DNA from: Dinochytrium kinnereticum
Taxonomy: Eukaryota; Chytridiomycota; Chytridiomycetes; Chytridiales; Chytridiaceae
Assembly: GCA_027604005.1 (NCBI GenBank)
Contig: JADGJT010000026.1
Span: 1-64,000 of the forward strand
DNA length: 64,000 bases
Direction of reading: 5' to 3'
Position numbers and translations under genes: made by a program
Shown: positions 34,004-44,340 of the stretch, in pieces
Numbering within the stretch: position 1 is the first letter of the stretch
Layout of the letters: each line of letters opens with the position of its first letter
Notes under the pieces: model-generated
The model's database searches: none
Told to the model about the DNA's origin: nothing
Seen by the model: only the letters and a program-made list of their open reading frames with translations

Positions 34004-34903
34004 TCAGAACAACCCCTTCAACGACGCGGTGACAGCCTTCAACCAAGTCGCATAAACCTCCGCCCTGACATGAATCCTAAACCCCATCACTCTCAACGCC
34101 TCCATCTTAACCTGTCTCACAACCTCCATCGCCGTCCCATCGCCCTCCTCCACACCACCAAGCTTCACCAAAGCGGCCCAAGAAGCGTTTGAAAATGTGA
34201 CATCATTCAAGCAAGTATCAGCGAGGATCAGCGAAGCAAGGAGGGTTCGAAACGGTGTGCCAAGCGTGGGTGATGTGGTTGGGTTGACGAGAATGGTTTT
34301 AACGAAGTAGAGGGAGAGGATGATGATGTGCGGATTGTGGTTCAAGGCCCGAAGAATGACTGTGATCAGATTGGCGAGAGGTTGAACTTTTTGAAGCGTG
34401 GATGCGTCGGTTCCTCTTTGTCCTGCCGTTGCAACTTCAGAGGTCAGGGCAGAAGCAGTCTCAACATTGAAGCATTGGCACACTTTTGCCTCATTCTCCT
34501 CCTCATCCCTTTCTCTCTTAACTCCTATCTTGCTCTTCACCTCTCCCTCGTCACCCAAAGCCCTCGGTGTCAAAGGCGGCGACATGAAAACGCCAAACTC
34601 CCTCCTCTCCCCACCCTCAACCCTCCCCCTCTTCGTCGATCGGCGACGCCAAACCTCTCGGCACAAGCAAGATTCAGAATTCAAGCTGAATGACTTGAGT
34701 GAGTGATTGGCAGGACAGAGGGGTCTTTGTCGAAAGAGATGAACAGTGATGCATGCAGCGATGGAGGCGAGGGTCTCGCTGTGACCTGTGGGTGTGTTGA
34801 ATGAAAATGCGATGCAGGGTGGGCGTAGTGGAGGGGCGGCACGTCGGAGAGGCGCCCGCTCGTCACATGCATGGGTGATGGGGATGACGGTTGAGGAGTG
34901 CAT
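34004..34903 (-). CDS. PCL/PHO80-type cyclin, tandem copy 1
   Basis: This is a single open frame. Start at 34903 (MHSSTVIPITHAC) rather than 34939 because that N-terminus aligns with the neighbouring paralogue at 38203. An N-terminal motif LASIAACITVHLF is followed by a basic/acidic linker and then a cyclin box: LANLITVILRALN, LSLYFVKTIL, TPFRTLLASLILADTCLND, FSNASWAALVKL and VKMEALRVMGFRIHV, ending near WLKAV. The SNxSWA and LxxLxFRxHV wording is that of Pcl-type cyclins, which activate Pho85-like kinases in phosphate, glycogen and polarity control. The partner kinase and role here are inferred. Confidence 0.78.
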   Translation of the reverse strand: MHSSTVIPITHACDERAPLRRAAPPLRPPCIAFSFNTPTGHSETLASIAACITVHLFRQRPLCPANHSLKSFSLNSESCLCREVWRRRSTKRGRVEGGERREFGVFMSPPLTPRALGDEGEVKSKIGVKRERDEEENEAKVCQCFNVETASALTSEVATAGQRGTDASTLQKVQPLANLITVILRALNHNPHIIILSLYFVKTILVNPTTSPTLGTPFRTLLASLILADTCLNDVTFSNASWAALVKLGGVEEGDGTAMEVVRQVKMEALRVMGFRIHVRAEVYATWLKAVTASLKGLF

Positions 34904-37246
34904 GGCCGTGGCAGGCAACGCGCAAGCAGGGGGATGCAAGCCTTCCTGAGCGTGTCAGCAACGTGTCAGGCAGAAGCGATGCAGTTTAAGAGTGCGAGAA
35001 GGACGTCGCCGATGATGCTCAGCTAAGTGTCAATGCTGGCATAAAGAGAGCTACAAGGCAGCGATGGAAAGAAACATTATTTTATCTGAGCGATGGGGGA
35101 TAATAGTAATGTATCAAAGCCAGGGAAGCTGTCATCAGAGAATTCTTTTGCAATTCCTTGGACAGCATCTGTCTGCAACAATCAGGGCAGGGCACGGCCG
35201 AGAGTGATCACCGCCCAAACCTCCATTATTATTGTTTATTATTGTTGGTCTTGTGCACAAGCGGCAACAAGCAAGCAGCAAACCATCTGATGCACTTCCC
35301 ATTGCTGAGTGCCAAGATGCAAACGTTGGAAATCGCTACCCCGAAACTTTCCATTGGGGCGGAACAATTCAAACAGCTCTGAGCAACACCGGTTCAATCA
35401 CCGCTGGCTGATTTTTTATGGTTTGGTCTTGACCGTCGTCCTTGGCGGCACTTCAGGCAACCTGGCGCGATCGAAAGAACAATATTCGAATATTCTTGGC
35501 CCGTATGAATTTAATGTGAAAATGGAGAACCCTGCCCACGACATGCCTTGCAGCATACGATAAGAAATAACTCAACTGAAGCCAAGAGTCTTAAAAAAAA
35601 ACTTCAGCTCAACAGATATTCTCTCCGAAAACGCAAAGGTGTAAGTGTTTAAGTAAGTTTGCATCCCACCCACATCCCACCCTTGGCAATGCCCGTCCAA
35701 TGTTTCGGCCCGCCATCTCGGCAAAACCTTGTGTTAGGTCTTGGCCTTTGGCATGAACGTTGGAAGTGAACAAAGGGCTTGGCCAGCTTCTTAACAACGA
35801 TAGTCAAAAAAGGACAATGGGATGGTGGTTGCCAGAGTTCAGCTTGGTTGACCGCCCATAAGAATAATTAATGATGGGGTATGCTTTGCCTTCCCTTCGA
35901 TGTACTGCAGGATTGCTCCCTATTCGGATGAGTCGCTGCATTTCGGATGTGTGAGCAGTCACCACCACTCATAGTTCGGGAAGCTCGAGGATTCGGACGT
36001 ACAGACTCCTAGGCATCATCACTCCTGAGAGGTCGATAAGAGCAAGACATGTGGAGAATTGGAGGGTTTGGGGGGAGGTGGTGATTGAACCACATCAAGT
36101 CTTTGGTGAGATCAACCTACCAGGATCTTTCAAGACTATTACTTCGTCAGCGAAGTTGTTACTCCTTGGTGAAATGTGTGATGATCGTAAAGAGATGGTG
36201 TATGTCAGGTCTCATTTCAAGAGAGATACACCTTGTTCAGCTTTCATCGACTTTCATACCCCCCCTTCTTACGTTGGCCTCAAAACTGGCAGTTCAGAAC
36301 AACCCAGGTGAGACCTCTGGTGATAATCAATACGCGTAGACATTGTAGACTCTTTTTTTGGAGCCCCAGCCTCCCTTCACGAACGCATCGCAAACTCTTT
36401 GCCTTTCCTTATCGGGCTCGAATCATTACTGTTACCAGCATCAACAGAACAGCCCCTTAACCTCCCTCCCCTCAATAGATATAGGCATGTTCAAAAGGGC
36501 ACATAGAGTAATAAGCAGTGACCAAAGAAACCCCAATGCATCCCCCCCGATCCGTTCTCGCTAAAAAACAAAATGGTAAGATTTACAACCGCTATGACCA
36601 TCATCTTCCAGTTACGTCTGAGACATGCGGAGCCTTTTGGCGTTGACTCAAAGAGGTCACTGACTTTCAGAACCTCAGTGAAAAGAAGAAAGAAAAGAAA
36701 AAGGCCAGGGGGTTTGAGCATTATTCAGTCAGTGTTCCTACTCAGTGTGAAGGATACTCCGACTTTAAAAGATGGGCAGAAATAAATACATGGCAGTATT
36801 GAGTATCAATAGCCGAGACCAGCACGTTATCATTCATGGCGAAGGCATCAGAAGATACGCAAGGGCCTGGTGAAAACTCGATGGGGGCCGTGTCGTGTTG
36901 AAGGTTTAAGGTCGCGTATTATTTCGTATTACACTCTCATCACACTGATGACATGTTGAAAGGGCGAAGGAAGCGAAAAAGAAAAAAAAAAAAAGCACAA
37001 CAAAGATCAGCGATGAAAGTATACGATTGACATTAATATTAATGATGGCCGCATGCCGGGCCAAAGTGCTTGTTTGCGTTGTTGGAGCAGGGGATACGTA
37101 AGATGTGAAATGAAACAAGAGCAATAAAAAACAATATAAAAAAAACCCCAACCAGCAATGCACCGTGTAAGAACAGAGACAGTTCATGTGACCAACCACC
37201 AAGGACAAGAAGAAAGGAGGAAAAAAGGGAACTCTGGCTGACAAAA
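34904..37246. other. Long intergenic region between the two cyclin genes
   Basis: About 2.3 kb with no gene I can support. The longest frames (36051-36311 and 36906-37286) resemble nothing and lack conserved features. A-runs occur at 35593-35602 and 36980-36995, and AT-rich patches near 37030. The left part should be the promoter and 5' UTR of cyclin copy 1 and the right end the 3' UTR of copy 2. No tRNA was recognised. Confidence 0.4.
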
Positions 37247-38203
37247 TTAGAATGCCATCCCGAGCTTCGCAATGGACTCCAACCACAATCTATAAGCCCC
37301 CTCCTCAACATGCACTCTAAACTCCAACGCAACCAACGCCTCCATCTTGATCCTCGCCATCTGCGCAGCCGACACCATCCCATCTACCACCTTTGGGTTC
37401 TTCAAAACCCTCCCAAAAGCCCATTCCGGCACCAAAGAAGCGGCCAAGATCCTCGCCCAAGCCCTGGTGGACAACGGCCGATCCACAAGCTGAACTTCAG
37501 CAATCATCAGAGCTGCGACCAGAAGTCTATCAGGAGACGAGAGAGGTTTCGGGATGACTGGCAGCTCGAGAAGCCGTTTAACGTAGTAAAGAGCGAGGGG
37601 GATGGCATGTGGGGGTAGGAGGTTTGTGCGCAGAGCATTTGCGACAATCTTGGTGAGGATCTGAGTTTTCTGGTATGCCAGGAGCTTTGATTTGATGCCT
37701 TGAATGAGTTCAGAGGGCGAGGGAGGTGGGGAGGGTGGGGTGGAGGAGCATGGCTGTGTGGGGTTGATGCGGCGACGCTTTGAGGCTGGATCGGTGGCGG
37801 GAGAGGTTGGGGGAGAGACGGGCGTCGGGAGGGAGGATTCTGAGGAGGATCTGGTGACGGTAGCGGGTGAAGTGTCGACGGAGAGACCGAGAGAGTGGGT
37901 GGAGAGCCTCCTCTTTAGGCATGATGATGGCTTGCGGGGTGGTACGGAGGTGGAGGTGGAGGATGGGACAGAGGTGGAGGTGGCGGCTGAGAGAGATGGG
38001 GATGAGGCTGAAGGGGGCTGCTGCGGCTGTTGCTGTGGAGGTGGTGGTGAGGATGGGTTGAGGCAGCAGTTTGCACACAGGCGCTCGCAGACCAGCGTGA
38101 TGGTGATGCCTGAAGCGATGGCGGCGAGGGACGGGGTGGGCTGAGGAGGTGCGCAGGACGACGGAGGCAGGTGGATGATCGCAGCAGCGTCCGTGGTGTT
38201 CAT
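37247..38203 (-). CDS. PCL/PHO80-type cyclin, tandem copy 2
   Basis: A single open frame starting MNTTDAAAIIHLPPSS at 38203 (an upstream in-frame ATG at 38341 is possible). It repeats the layout of copy 1: short N-terminal motif LAAIASGITITLVCERL, then a longer Pro/Ser/Thr-rich linker of about 130 residues with KRRRI, then the cyclin box ILTKIVANALRTNLL, ALYYVKRLLELP, LLVAALMIAEVQLVDRPLS, RAWARILAA and IKMEALVALEFRVHVEEG. The usual acidic pair after the LLAS-type helix is replaced (QLVDR). Many SP/TP sites in the linker suggest CDK-type phosphorylation. Together with copy 1 it looks like an old tandem duplication. Confidence 0.78.
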   Translation of the reverse strand: MNTTDAAAIIHLPPSSCAPPQPTPSLAAIASGITITLVCERLCANCCLNPSSPPPPQQQPQQPPSASSPSLSAATSTSVPSSTSTSVPPRKPSSCLKRRLSTHSLGLSVDTSPATVTRSSSESSLPTPVSPPTSPATDPASKRRRINPTQPCSSTPPSPPPSPSELIQGIKSKLLAYQKTQILTKIVANALRTNLLPPHAIPLALYYVKRLLELPVIPKPLSSPDRLLVAALMIAEVQLVDRPLSTRAWARILAASLVPEWAFGRVLKNPKVVDGMVSAAQMARIKMEALVALEFRVHVEEGAYRLWLESIAKLGMAF

Positions 38204-38601
38204 TGTGCAGGGGTTGCAGCGAGGTATCGGTCGGTGGTGTGCAGTTTTCAGAAGGTGAAAAGCGGTGTCGTCTATTTTTATTTCTTTGAAATCCATTCTG
38301 AGTTGCTGAGTTGCACACCCGACCAGCCTGGGCAAAGCCACACAACCTTCGTCTTCCTTCCGTCAAGCCTTTCCTCCCTTCCCCTCCCTTCCCTTCCGTC
38401 CGTCCCTGCCTTGCCTTGCCGCGCGCGTTCTTCAATCCATCCGCAATCCTCACCAGACCTGACCTTTGCAAGCATCCATACTCCGATCCCCAATCTATTA
38501 TTCTTATGGCTCATGGCCTCTATCCTTATTGACGCGTGTCTCTGAACACTTCTACTCTCCGCGGGGACATCCTCGTTCATCCATTTCATCCACCCAATCA
38601 A
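38204..38601. other. Intergenic, cyclin copy 2 promoter
   Basis: 398 bp upstream of cyclin copy 2 and downstream of the next minus-strand gene. Contains CCTTCC/CCCTTCC pyrimidine repeats around 38365-38402 and CCATC repeats near 38578. No gene was seen. Confidence 0.4.
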
Positions 38602-39880
38602 TCAAAACACCCCTGAGAATAGCCCCGTGAACGCCCTGCGCCAAACCCCCATCACCATCCCATCACTATACTCCCTGGCCTCCAACGCACTCTCCACATG
38701 CGCAAACCTCCCAGAAATCTCCTCCACCCCACCAGCACCACACGCCCCCGCCTCCGGAACCCCATTCAAAACCCTCCCAACCACATTTCTCGTCGCCGTC
38801 AGCAAACACCCCGACGTCTCCGGTGTCGTCACATTCCATCCCATCCCACCCTCCTCCACAGCTCCCCTCAAAGCCCGAACCATTCTTCCCACCATCCAAT
38901 CCGGGTGATCCTTGTAAGCGATCGACGACGCCGTGCCAGCCGTCAAGAACAAAGTGTCCGGCACGCACGTGGATGCTCCCTTCCCATGAAGCTGGAGAAC
39001 CCCACAAAGCCCCTCACACGTGGTGGAATTGATGTGACTTAGAATCGCGGATGAGAATGAGAAGAATGGTTCGTGGATGTTGTGAGCTGGGTCGGTCATG
39101 CTGTATGCCTTTCCTGCGATGCAGGTCGAGTCCGCCTTGTAGGCGTTTCGATGGCGTGTGGCCAGAAGGAGGGATCGGAAGCCGGGAACGGTGCGGAAGA
39201 GAGAGGTGGCAAGGAGGTCGGTGCTTCCGTCAAAGATGGGGTGGGGGGCCTGGAGGTGGAGGTTGGAGGAGGGTTGGGGGGAGTTTACGTCGATGGGGAC
39301 CACAAAGATGCCCCAACCTTTTGCAAACTTTTTCTTGCTGTCCAGCTGTTGTAATTGAAGAGTGAGTGAGGTTCATTGCCGCAATAGGGGAGGTATCGAG
39401 CAAAAAAGGTCAGAGGAGAAGAAGTAAAAAGTAAAGAATGAGTAGGCGACACAGCCAGAGCCCAACATGAACAACAAAGCAAGAACAGAGGAGATGCAGG
39501 TAAACAGAACGACAAACCAAAGCATCAACCAGAAACAAAGAGAAAATCCTCCTTACCTGAACATCCAAAGCCACACAGAACCCCCTCCCCACCTCCCCAT
39601 CCCAAATCCGTCTCACCTCCACAACCCCCTCCAAATCCGCAGGTAGTTCCCCACGGCATCCATTTAAAAGCATATCCATCGCAAGCACCGTCAGTCCAGT
39701 TGCCGGAAGTCTTTCATTGAAATCACTCAAGGTCTTGATGTGCTCAGCGGGGATGTACGCCTTGCTCGCACATTGGATCAGGTCTAGCAGCGATCCTTCG
39801 TCGTTGGGTGGCCAGCATTTGAGGGTTTCTTGGGCGATGGCGGAGGAGAGGAGAAGGGGGAGGAGGAGGAGGGGTGTCAT
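38602..39880 (-). CDS. Secreted protein of unknown function (APHP...DPAHN...QLHG signature)
   Basis: Start at 39880 because it gives a clean signal peptide (MTPLLLLPLLLSSAIAQ); an in-frame ATG at 40024 would place it internally. One intron (about 39556-39352) joins CVALDVQ to LDSKKKFAKGWGIFVV. The mature protein has several Cys and a histidine/asparagine-rich core: QAPHPIFDGSTDLLATSLF, RHRNAYKADSTC, SMTDPAHNIHEPFFSF, CGVLQLHGKGASTC. Such conserved His/Asp/Asn clusters look like a metal- or phosphate-handling active site, but I cannot name the family. I have an impression of similar uncharacterised secreted proteins in bacteria and fungi; this is unverified. Extracellular enzyme is a reasonable guess only. 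Confidence 0.7.
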
Positions 39881-40123
39881 GGCCGTGATCTGTAGGGTGG
39901 ATGGTTCCACTGGATACAGTATAACAGGGGATTGTCCAGTGAAGGAAGAATTTGTCTCTTCATTGAGGACCTCATCTTTTCTCAATTCCCCCCGAACAGA
40001 CCATTTACCAACCTGCACCCGCACCCTCCCCTTCCTTTTCCAACCTGCAATCAGACCATTTTAAGTGATGTCGTATTAATGAAATATGTTTGTTAAAGGG
40101 GTAACAAGAAGAAAGTGGTGTGA

Positions 40124-41236
40124 TCAGAGATTTATGAGCCTGTGCAAATCTCGCTCAATATGAAGTAGCATCTCGGCCTGCTCTTCAAAGATCCTGAGCA
40201 CCGCGTCAACGTTTCGATTCGCCTGTCTTCTTCTCATGCGGAGCTCAGGGGCTTCAATCGCGTCTAAAACCTTTGGATTTGTTAATGGTTAGCCGTGTTC
40301 AGACGGTTCAGCATCACAAAGAAGGGCGAGAGAGAAAAATATTGCCCTCCGCGATCAGCGAGATAGGATAAAAAAATAACGGAAAAGAAAACCACAAGTG
40401 AAAGATAATTCTTGAACAAACCTTGACCTGCAAATCCGTAAAAGTATCCACAACCCATCTCTTGACACTCGGCGCAACAAAAGCCCTAGCAGCCCCCACA
40501 ACCCCCGTCGGCAAACTCCCCGCCAGATCCTCGACAACCCTCCCAACCCCCACCTCCAAATACCCCACAACCTGCTCCGCGCATTCCATCCTCTCAATCC
40601 CAGTCCCCCCCTTCACAACATGCCCATAACAGCCTCTAGCATTCTCGACCAGCTCCTTGATCCTCGCCTCCGCGGTTTTCTCAGCGAGTTTGGCTGCATC
40701 ATCGCGCTCGGTGGATCGAAGAAGGGTGAGGAGTGATCGAGCTATGACGGAGATGCGGGAGTGGAGGAGAAGGATCCTGTCAGCGTCGTGGAAGGATCCG
40801 CGGGTGATTTGGGGGTCTCGACGGAGAAGGAATTGGTCGGAGATGATGGTGAGGACGGAGGTCGTCGAGGGTATGTCGTGGCGCGCGGTGGCGGCTTTGG
40901 TCAGGGATTCTGGATGGAAGGTCACGATCGTTCCAAATATCCAAACAAATAAATGCAGAGCAGAAGAAGAGGTAGTGTAAACGATAAGGTCTTCATACTC
41001 CCCCTCAAAAAGAAACCTTTCGCAGAGAATAAGAAGAAGAACGGCCACCACGCACCTATCCGTTCAACCAAATGCTCGGCAAGAGGAATAAGAGACGAAT
41101 AAGCTGAGGGCACATCCTTCAAAAACACCTGCGACTCCGCCATCTTCAGCACCAGACGCGGCGAGTCCTCTGTAACAACGATGTCCTTCATCTTCCTGCC
41201 TCCGTCCGCCTCCATCCTCTCCATCCTCTCCATCAC
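40124..41236 (-). CDS. Conserved-looking helical protein, function unknown
   Basis: Three exons: MKDIVVTEDSPRLVLKMAES... to VERIG (start 41236 or 41191), a middle exon (about 40915-40432) and a last exon (about 40276-40124) reading DAIEAPELRMRRRQANR then AVLRIFEEQAEMLLHIE. All introns join in frame. The sequence is alpha-helical with RILLLHSRISVIARSLLTLL and VVEDLAGSLPTGVVGAA segments. No membrane span, signal or known motif was recognised. The start codon is 184 bp from the divergent U2 A' gene, so the two may share a promoter. Confidence 0.6.
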
Positions 41237-41420
41237 GCTTCAACAAGATGGTTGGTGGTGGTGGTGGGGCGATCGCCTGCAAGTTTAACGAGAGGTGGAG
41301 GTGGTGTGCAGCAGCATGCAACCAAGTCAACCCCCACTTTTGCGAGAGGGAATTTTTCTTGTCGAAAGGGAAAAAAAAAATTGAAGTTGAGAATACCCAG
41401 CAGCATCCAGCAGCAGCAGA

Positions 41421-42764
41421 ATGGTGAAGCTGGACTATGAGGTCCTGTCGCAGGCGCCGTCGTATGTGGATGCGTTGAAGGAGCGTGCGTTGGGTCTAAG
41501 AGGTGGGGGAGAGCGTCCTTTTTTCTTTCTTTATTGCAGAGAGTTCCATTTTTATGTGTGTTGGAAGGTTGATGGTGTTTTGTTGTTTTCCGTAGGTCTC
41601 AAGATTGCGAGGATTGAGAACTTGGCCATCACAAAGGTGATTTGCTTTGCATTATCTTCTTAGTATCTTTTGTTATTGCTATCATCTGGGGCGGATGGCC
41701 TTTCGCGAGGAAGGTTGAAAAGGCTGTGGACTTTGGCTGCTTCATTTCCGGAACGTTTCCCTCTCCAGACGAGGACTGTTTTTCCATCGACTTCGAAGAC
41801 CTAGTCGACGTTCTCTAAACTATATTTTTTTAAAAACCAACAACAACGCATTCAACACAAAATGGACAACACATTTGGACACCACTATGAATACGGACAC
41901 CCTCTTCGCTCCCCATGAATACAATCCCCACTCCCCGCGTCATTTCCAGGACCAGCACGACACCATAGATTTAACCAACAATGACCTCCGCAAGCTCGAC
42001 AACTTCCCCCCAATGCCCCGTCTCAAGACCCTCCTCCTCTCCAACAACCGTATCCAAAAGATTGACACCGAATGCACTCAGAAGATTCCCAACCTTGATA
42101 CATTGATCTTGACCAACAATCAGTTTTCAGAGCTGGGAGACTTAGATGTTTTGGCTGGGTTCAAGGGGTTAACGCATCTGAGCTTGCTGTACAATCCTGT
42201 CACGGATTTGAAGCATTACAGGGAGTATGTCATTTTCAGGTGTCCCACTTTGAGGGTTTTGGATTTCAAGCATGTTTGGGATAAGGTTTGTCGCCTCTCT
42301 TTTCGTCTTTGGGGTTCTGGTCTTTGCAGTTGAGAAAAAGGAATGGACGGAGATGTCGATTTTCATTTTGTCGAGCCCCTTTTTTACATTTACAATTTAC
42401 AAAAAAAACAAAAAACAAACAACAACCAAACACCACTTACCTCTCAACCAACCCCCAGGAACGCGCGACCGCCAAAACCCTCTTCTCCGGAGACGCCGGC
42501 TCAACCCTTTTAGAAACCCTCTCGACCCCCCGCTCATCCGACACGACCACCCCCGCTCCCCGCAAGCCTCACGCGCAGACTCGATCGGGACCAGGACCCA
42601 GCCCTGAGGAGGCGGCCAAGATTCGTGAGGCGATCAAGAATGCGACCACTTTAGAGGAGATTGGGAGGCTTAAGAGGCAGCTTGAGGGTGGAGTTGTACC
42701 GGGCATGGAGAAGGGGAAGAAGAAGGCGGTGGGGGCGGATGATATGGAGGAAGAGGAGGATTAG
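41421..42764 (+). CDS. LEA1: U2 small nuclear ribonucleoprotein A' (LEA1/SNRPA1)
   Basis: The first exon MVKLDYEVLSQAPSYVDALK is the U2 A' N-terminus. Introns at 41502-41595 and about 41637-41948 lead to GLKIARIENLAITK and DQHDTIDLTNNDLRKLDNFP. Leucine-rich repeats follow (LKTLLLSNNRI, LDTLILTNNQFSELGDLD, LTHLSLLYNPVT), then HYREYVIFRCPTLRVLDF, the cap motif of the family. The C-terminal part reads SPEEAAKIREAIKNATTLEE and ends acidic (MEEEED). U2 A' binds U2 B'' and stem-loop IV of U2 snRNA in the spliceosome. The 313-nt second intron is unusually long here and contains short misleading frames. Confidence 0.95.
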
Positions 42765-44340
42765 CTGGTGAGTTCGTGGAGTGATGGGATGAGGGTGAGG
42801 GATGGCGGTTTTTCGGGTCGGGTGGGGGGGGGGGGAGGGGGGTTGGGGGGTAGGGTTGGGTGCCGGCTTTTCCTTTCTTTTTCTGTTCTTCTTGAGGTCA
42901 TTTTTGTTTAGGAAGGGTTATTCTATTTTATTATTTTTTATTTTTGACCGTTCTTGCCTCGTGTTGATCCGAGCTTCTTCCATGCGTGCTTTCTTTCTCT
43001 TTTTGTTCTTATGGTTTCTTCCGCATCTTGCGTTCACCCGACCTACCCAAGAAACCCGCTTTCGACGGGGAAGTCTTGCTTGTTTTTTGTTTTCTTTTTT
43101 TGTGGTTTTTGCCCTCTGTCTCTGGACAGTATCTGAATCTTAAAGTTTCTTCTTCTTTTTTTTTTTTGACTTCTTTTTTTTGCGTCGATCAAGGAGAAGA
43201 CGTTCAGGAGGGTTGATTTTGCTGTTTGTTGTTGATGTGGTGAGAAGTGAAGAAGAGATTTAAACTGTATATCACGGGAAAGGAAATAGATTCCTCGCAA
43301 CCATCCCATGTTCATATCTTATCCCTCTTTGTTTGAAACGATTGGGGGACGCAGGTCGATATTGTAAAAAGAGCGAACTAACGAGGCCAGAAAAGACAAC
43401 AAACAGAAGAACAAAAGGCAAAGGTTCTCTCGCTTCGTGTACGTTTATTCTTTTGCCACTATTTCGAAAACACTATGATCTCCACCTCAGAAACACTTTT
43501 GTTTATTTCAAAGAGCAGAATGGGAATAGGAGGGGGAAAACCCCCTTCCCCACATGTATCGATTTCGTCAATGTGGAGTACGGATGCGTTTGTGGAAAAG
43601 GAGTGTGAAGGCGAGGGGAGGGGGCATTGCAAAAAACGAACCAGACCCACCAAAATCACATCCAAAGGAACATCTAAAACGAAAAAAGAAGAAGAAACCA
43701 AACAAAAAAGAAGAAGAAAAAAAAGGAAAAAGGAAAACGGGAACGAGACGAAAGAAACAACCAAAGCAATGTAACAATGGAGACGAAAGCGAACGCTGAC
43801 CAAAACTGACGAGCTGCAAAAAAAACAAACAAACAAAGCGAAAACAGAATGCGCCTACAACCGGGAACCCCTCCGCCTCCTCTAAACAACATCACACCCC
43901 GAAAGAGAAGAAACAAAAAAACCGACAGAAAAAAAAACAAAACATCTCTCAAAGAAAAAAGTCGCCTAAGAAAAAAACAAGAAGAAGAAATGTATATATA
44001 CGCAAGACCTTTACAACAGCCACGACGAAAGGGAATCTTCGGATACAACAACATCAAGCCAATAAGACCGTGGAAGGGGGGGGGATTGGAAGGCATGACC
44101 CATTTGTTTGTTTGCTTCTTTGGACTGGAGGCGGAAATGTGCAAAAGAGGGAAAACAAGGAATAAGCTGATGATGTAAAGAAGACGGAACGGAGAGTGAA
44201 AAGGGGGGAAAGAGTGACGGTCGATTAAGACCGAAAAAGAACTACAGATGACAAAAGGAACACAAAAACAAGAAGTAAAGCCAGTTCTTCTATCTACCCA
44301 AAAAAAACAAAACAAAAAAACACCCGCACTCCAAAAGACC
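42765..44340. other. Convergent low-complexity region, U2 A' / HMG-box gene
   Basis: About 1.6 kb between two stop codons. The left half is T-rich on the plus strand with a dense G-run block (42815-42860); the right half is A-rich with many A-runs (43640-43980). Frames here, including a 256-codon minus frame starting in the GAG repeat of the HMG gene, are low-complexity Phe/Leu or Lys strings with no family likeness. Likely contains both 3' UTRs. Confidence 0.5.
42815..42860 (+). repeat. G-rich block, predicted G-quadruplex
   Basis: Within 46 bases there are seven runs of three or more G, one of them 12 long, separated by one to two other bases. It begins 51 bp after the U2 A' stop codon and would be in its 3' UTR or just beyond. 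By the usual G3+ loop rule this can form a G-quadruplex in DNA or RNA. Confidence 0.75.

Noticed and set aside
36051..36311. 86-codon plus-strand frame in the long inter-cyclin region
   Set aside because: No family likeness, no supporting splice structure, and the length is within chance expectation for this base composition.
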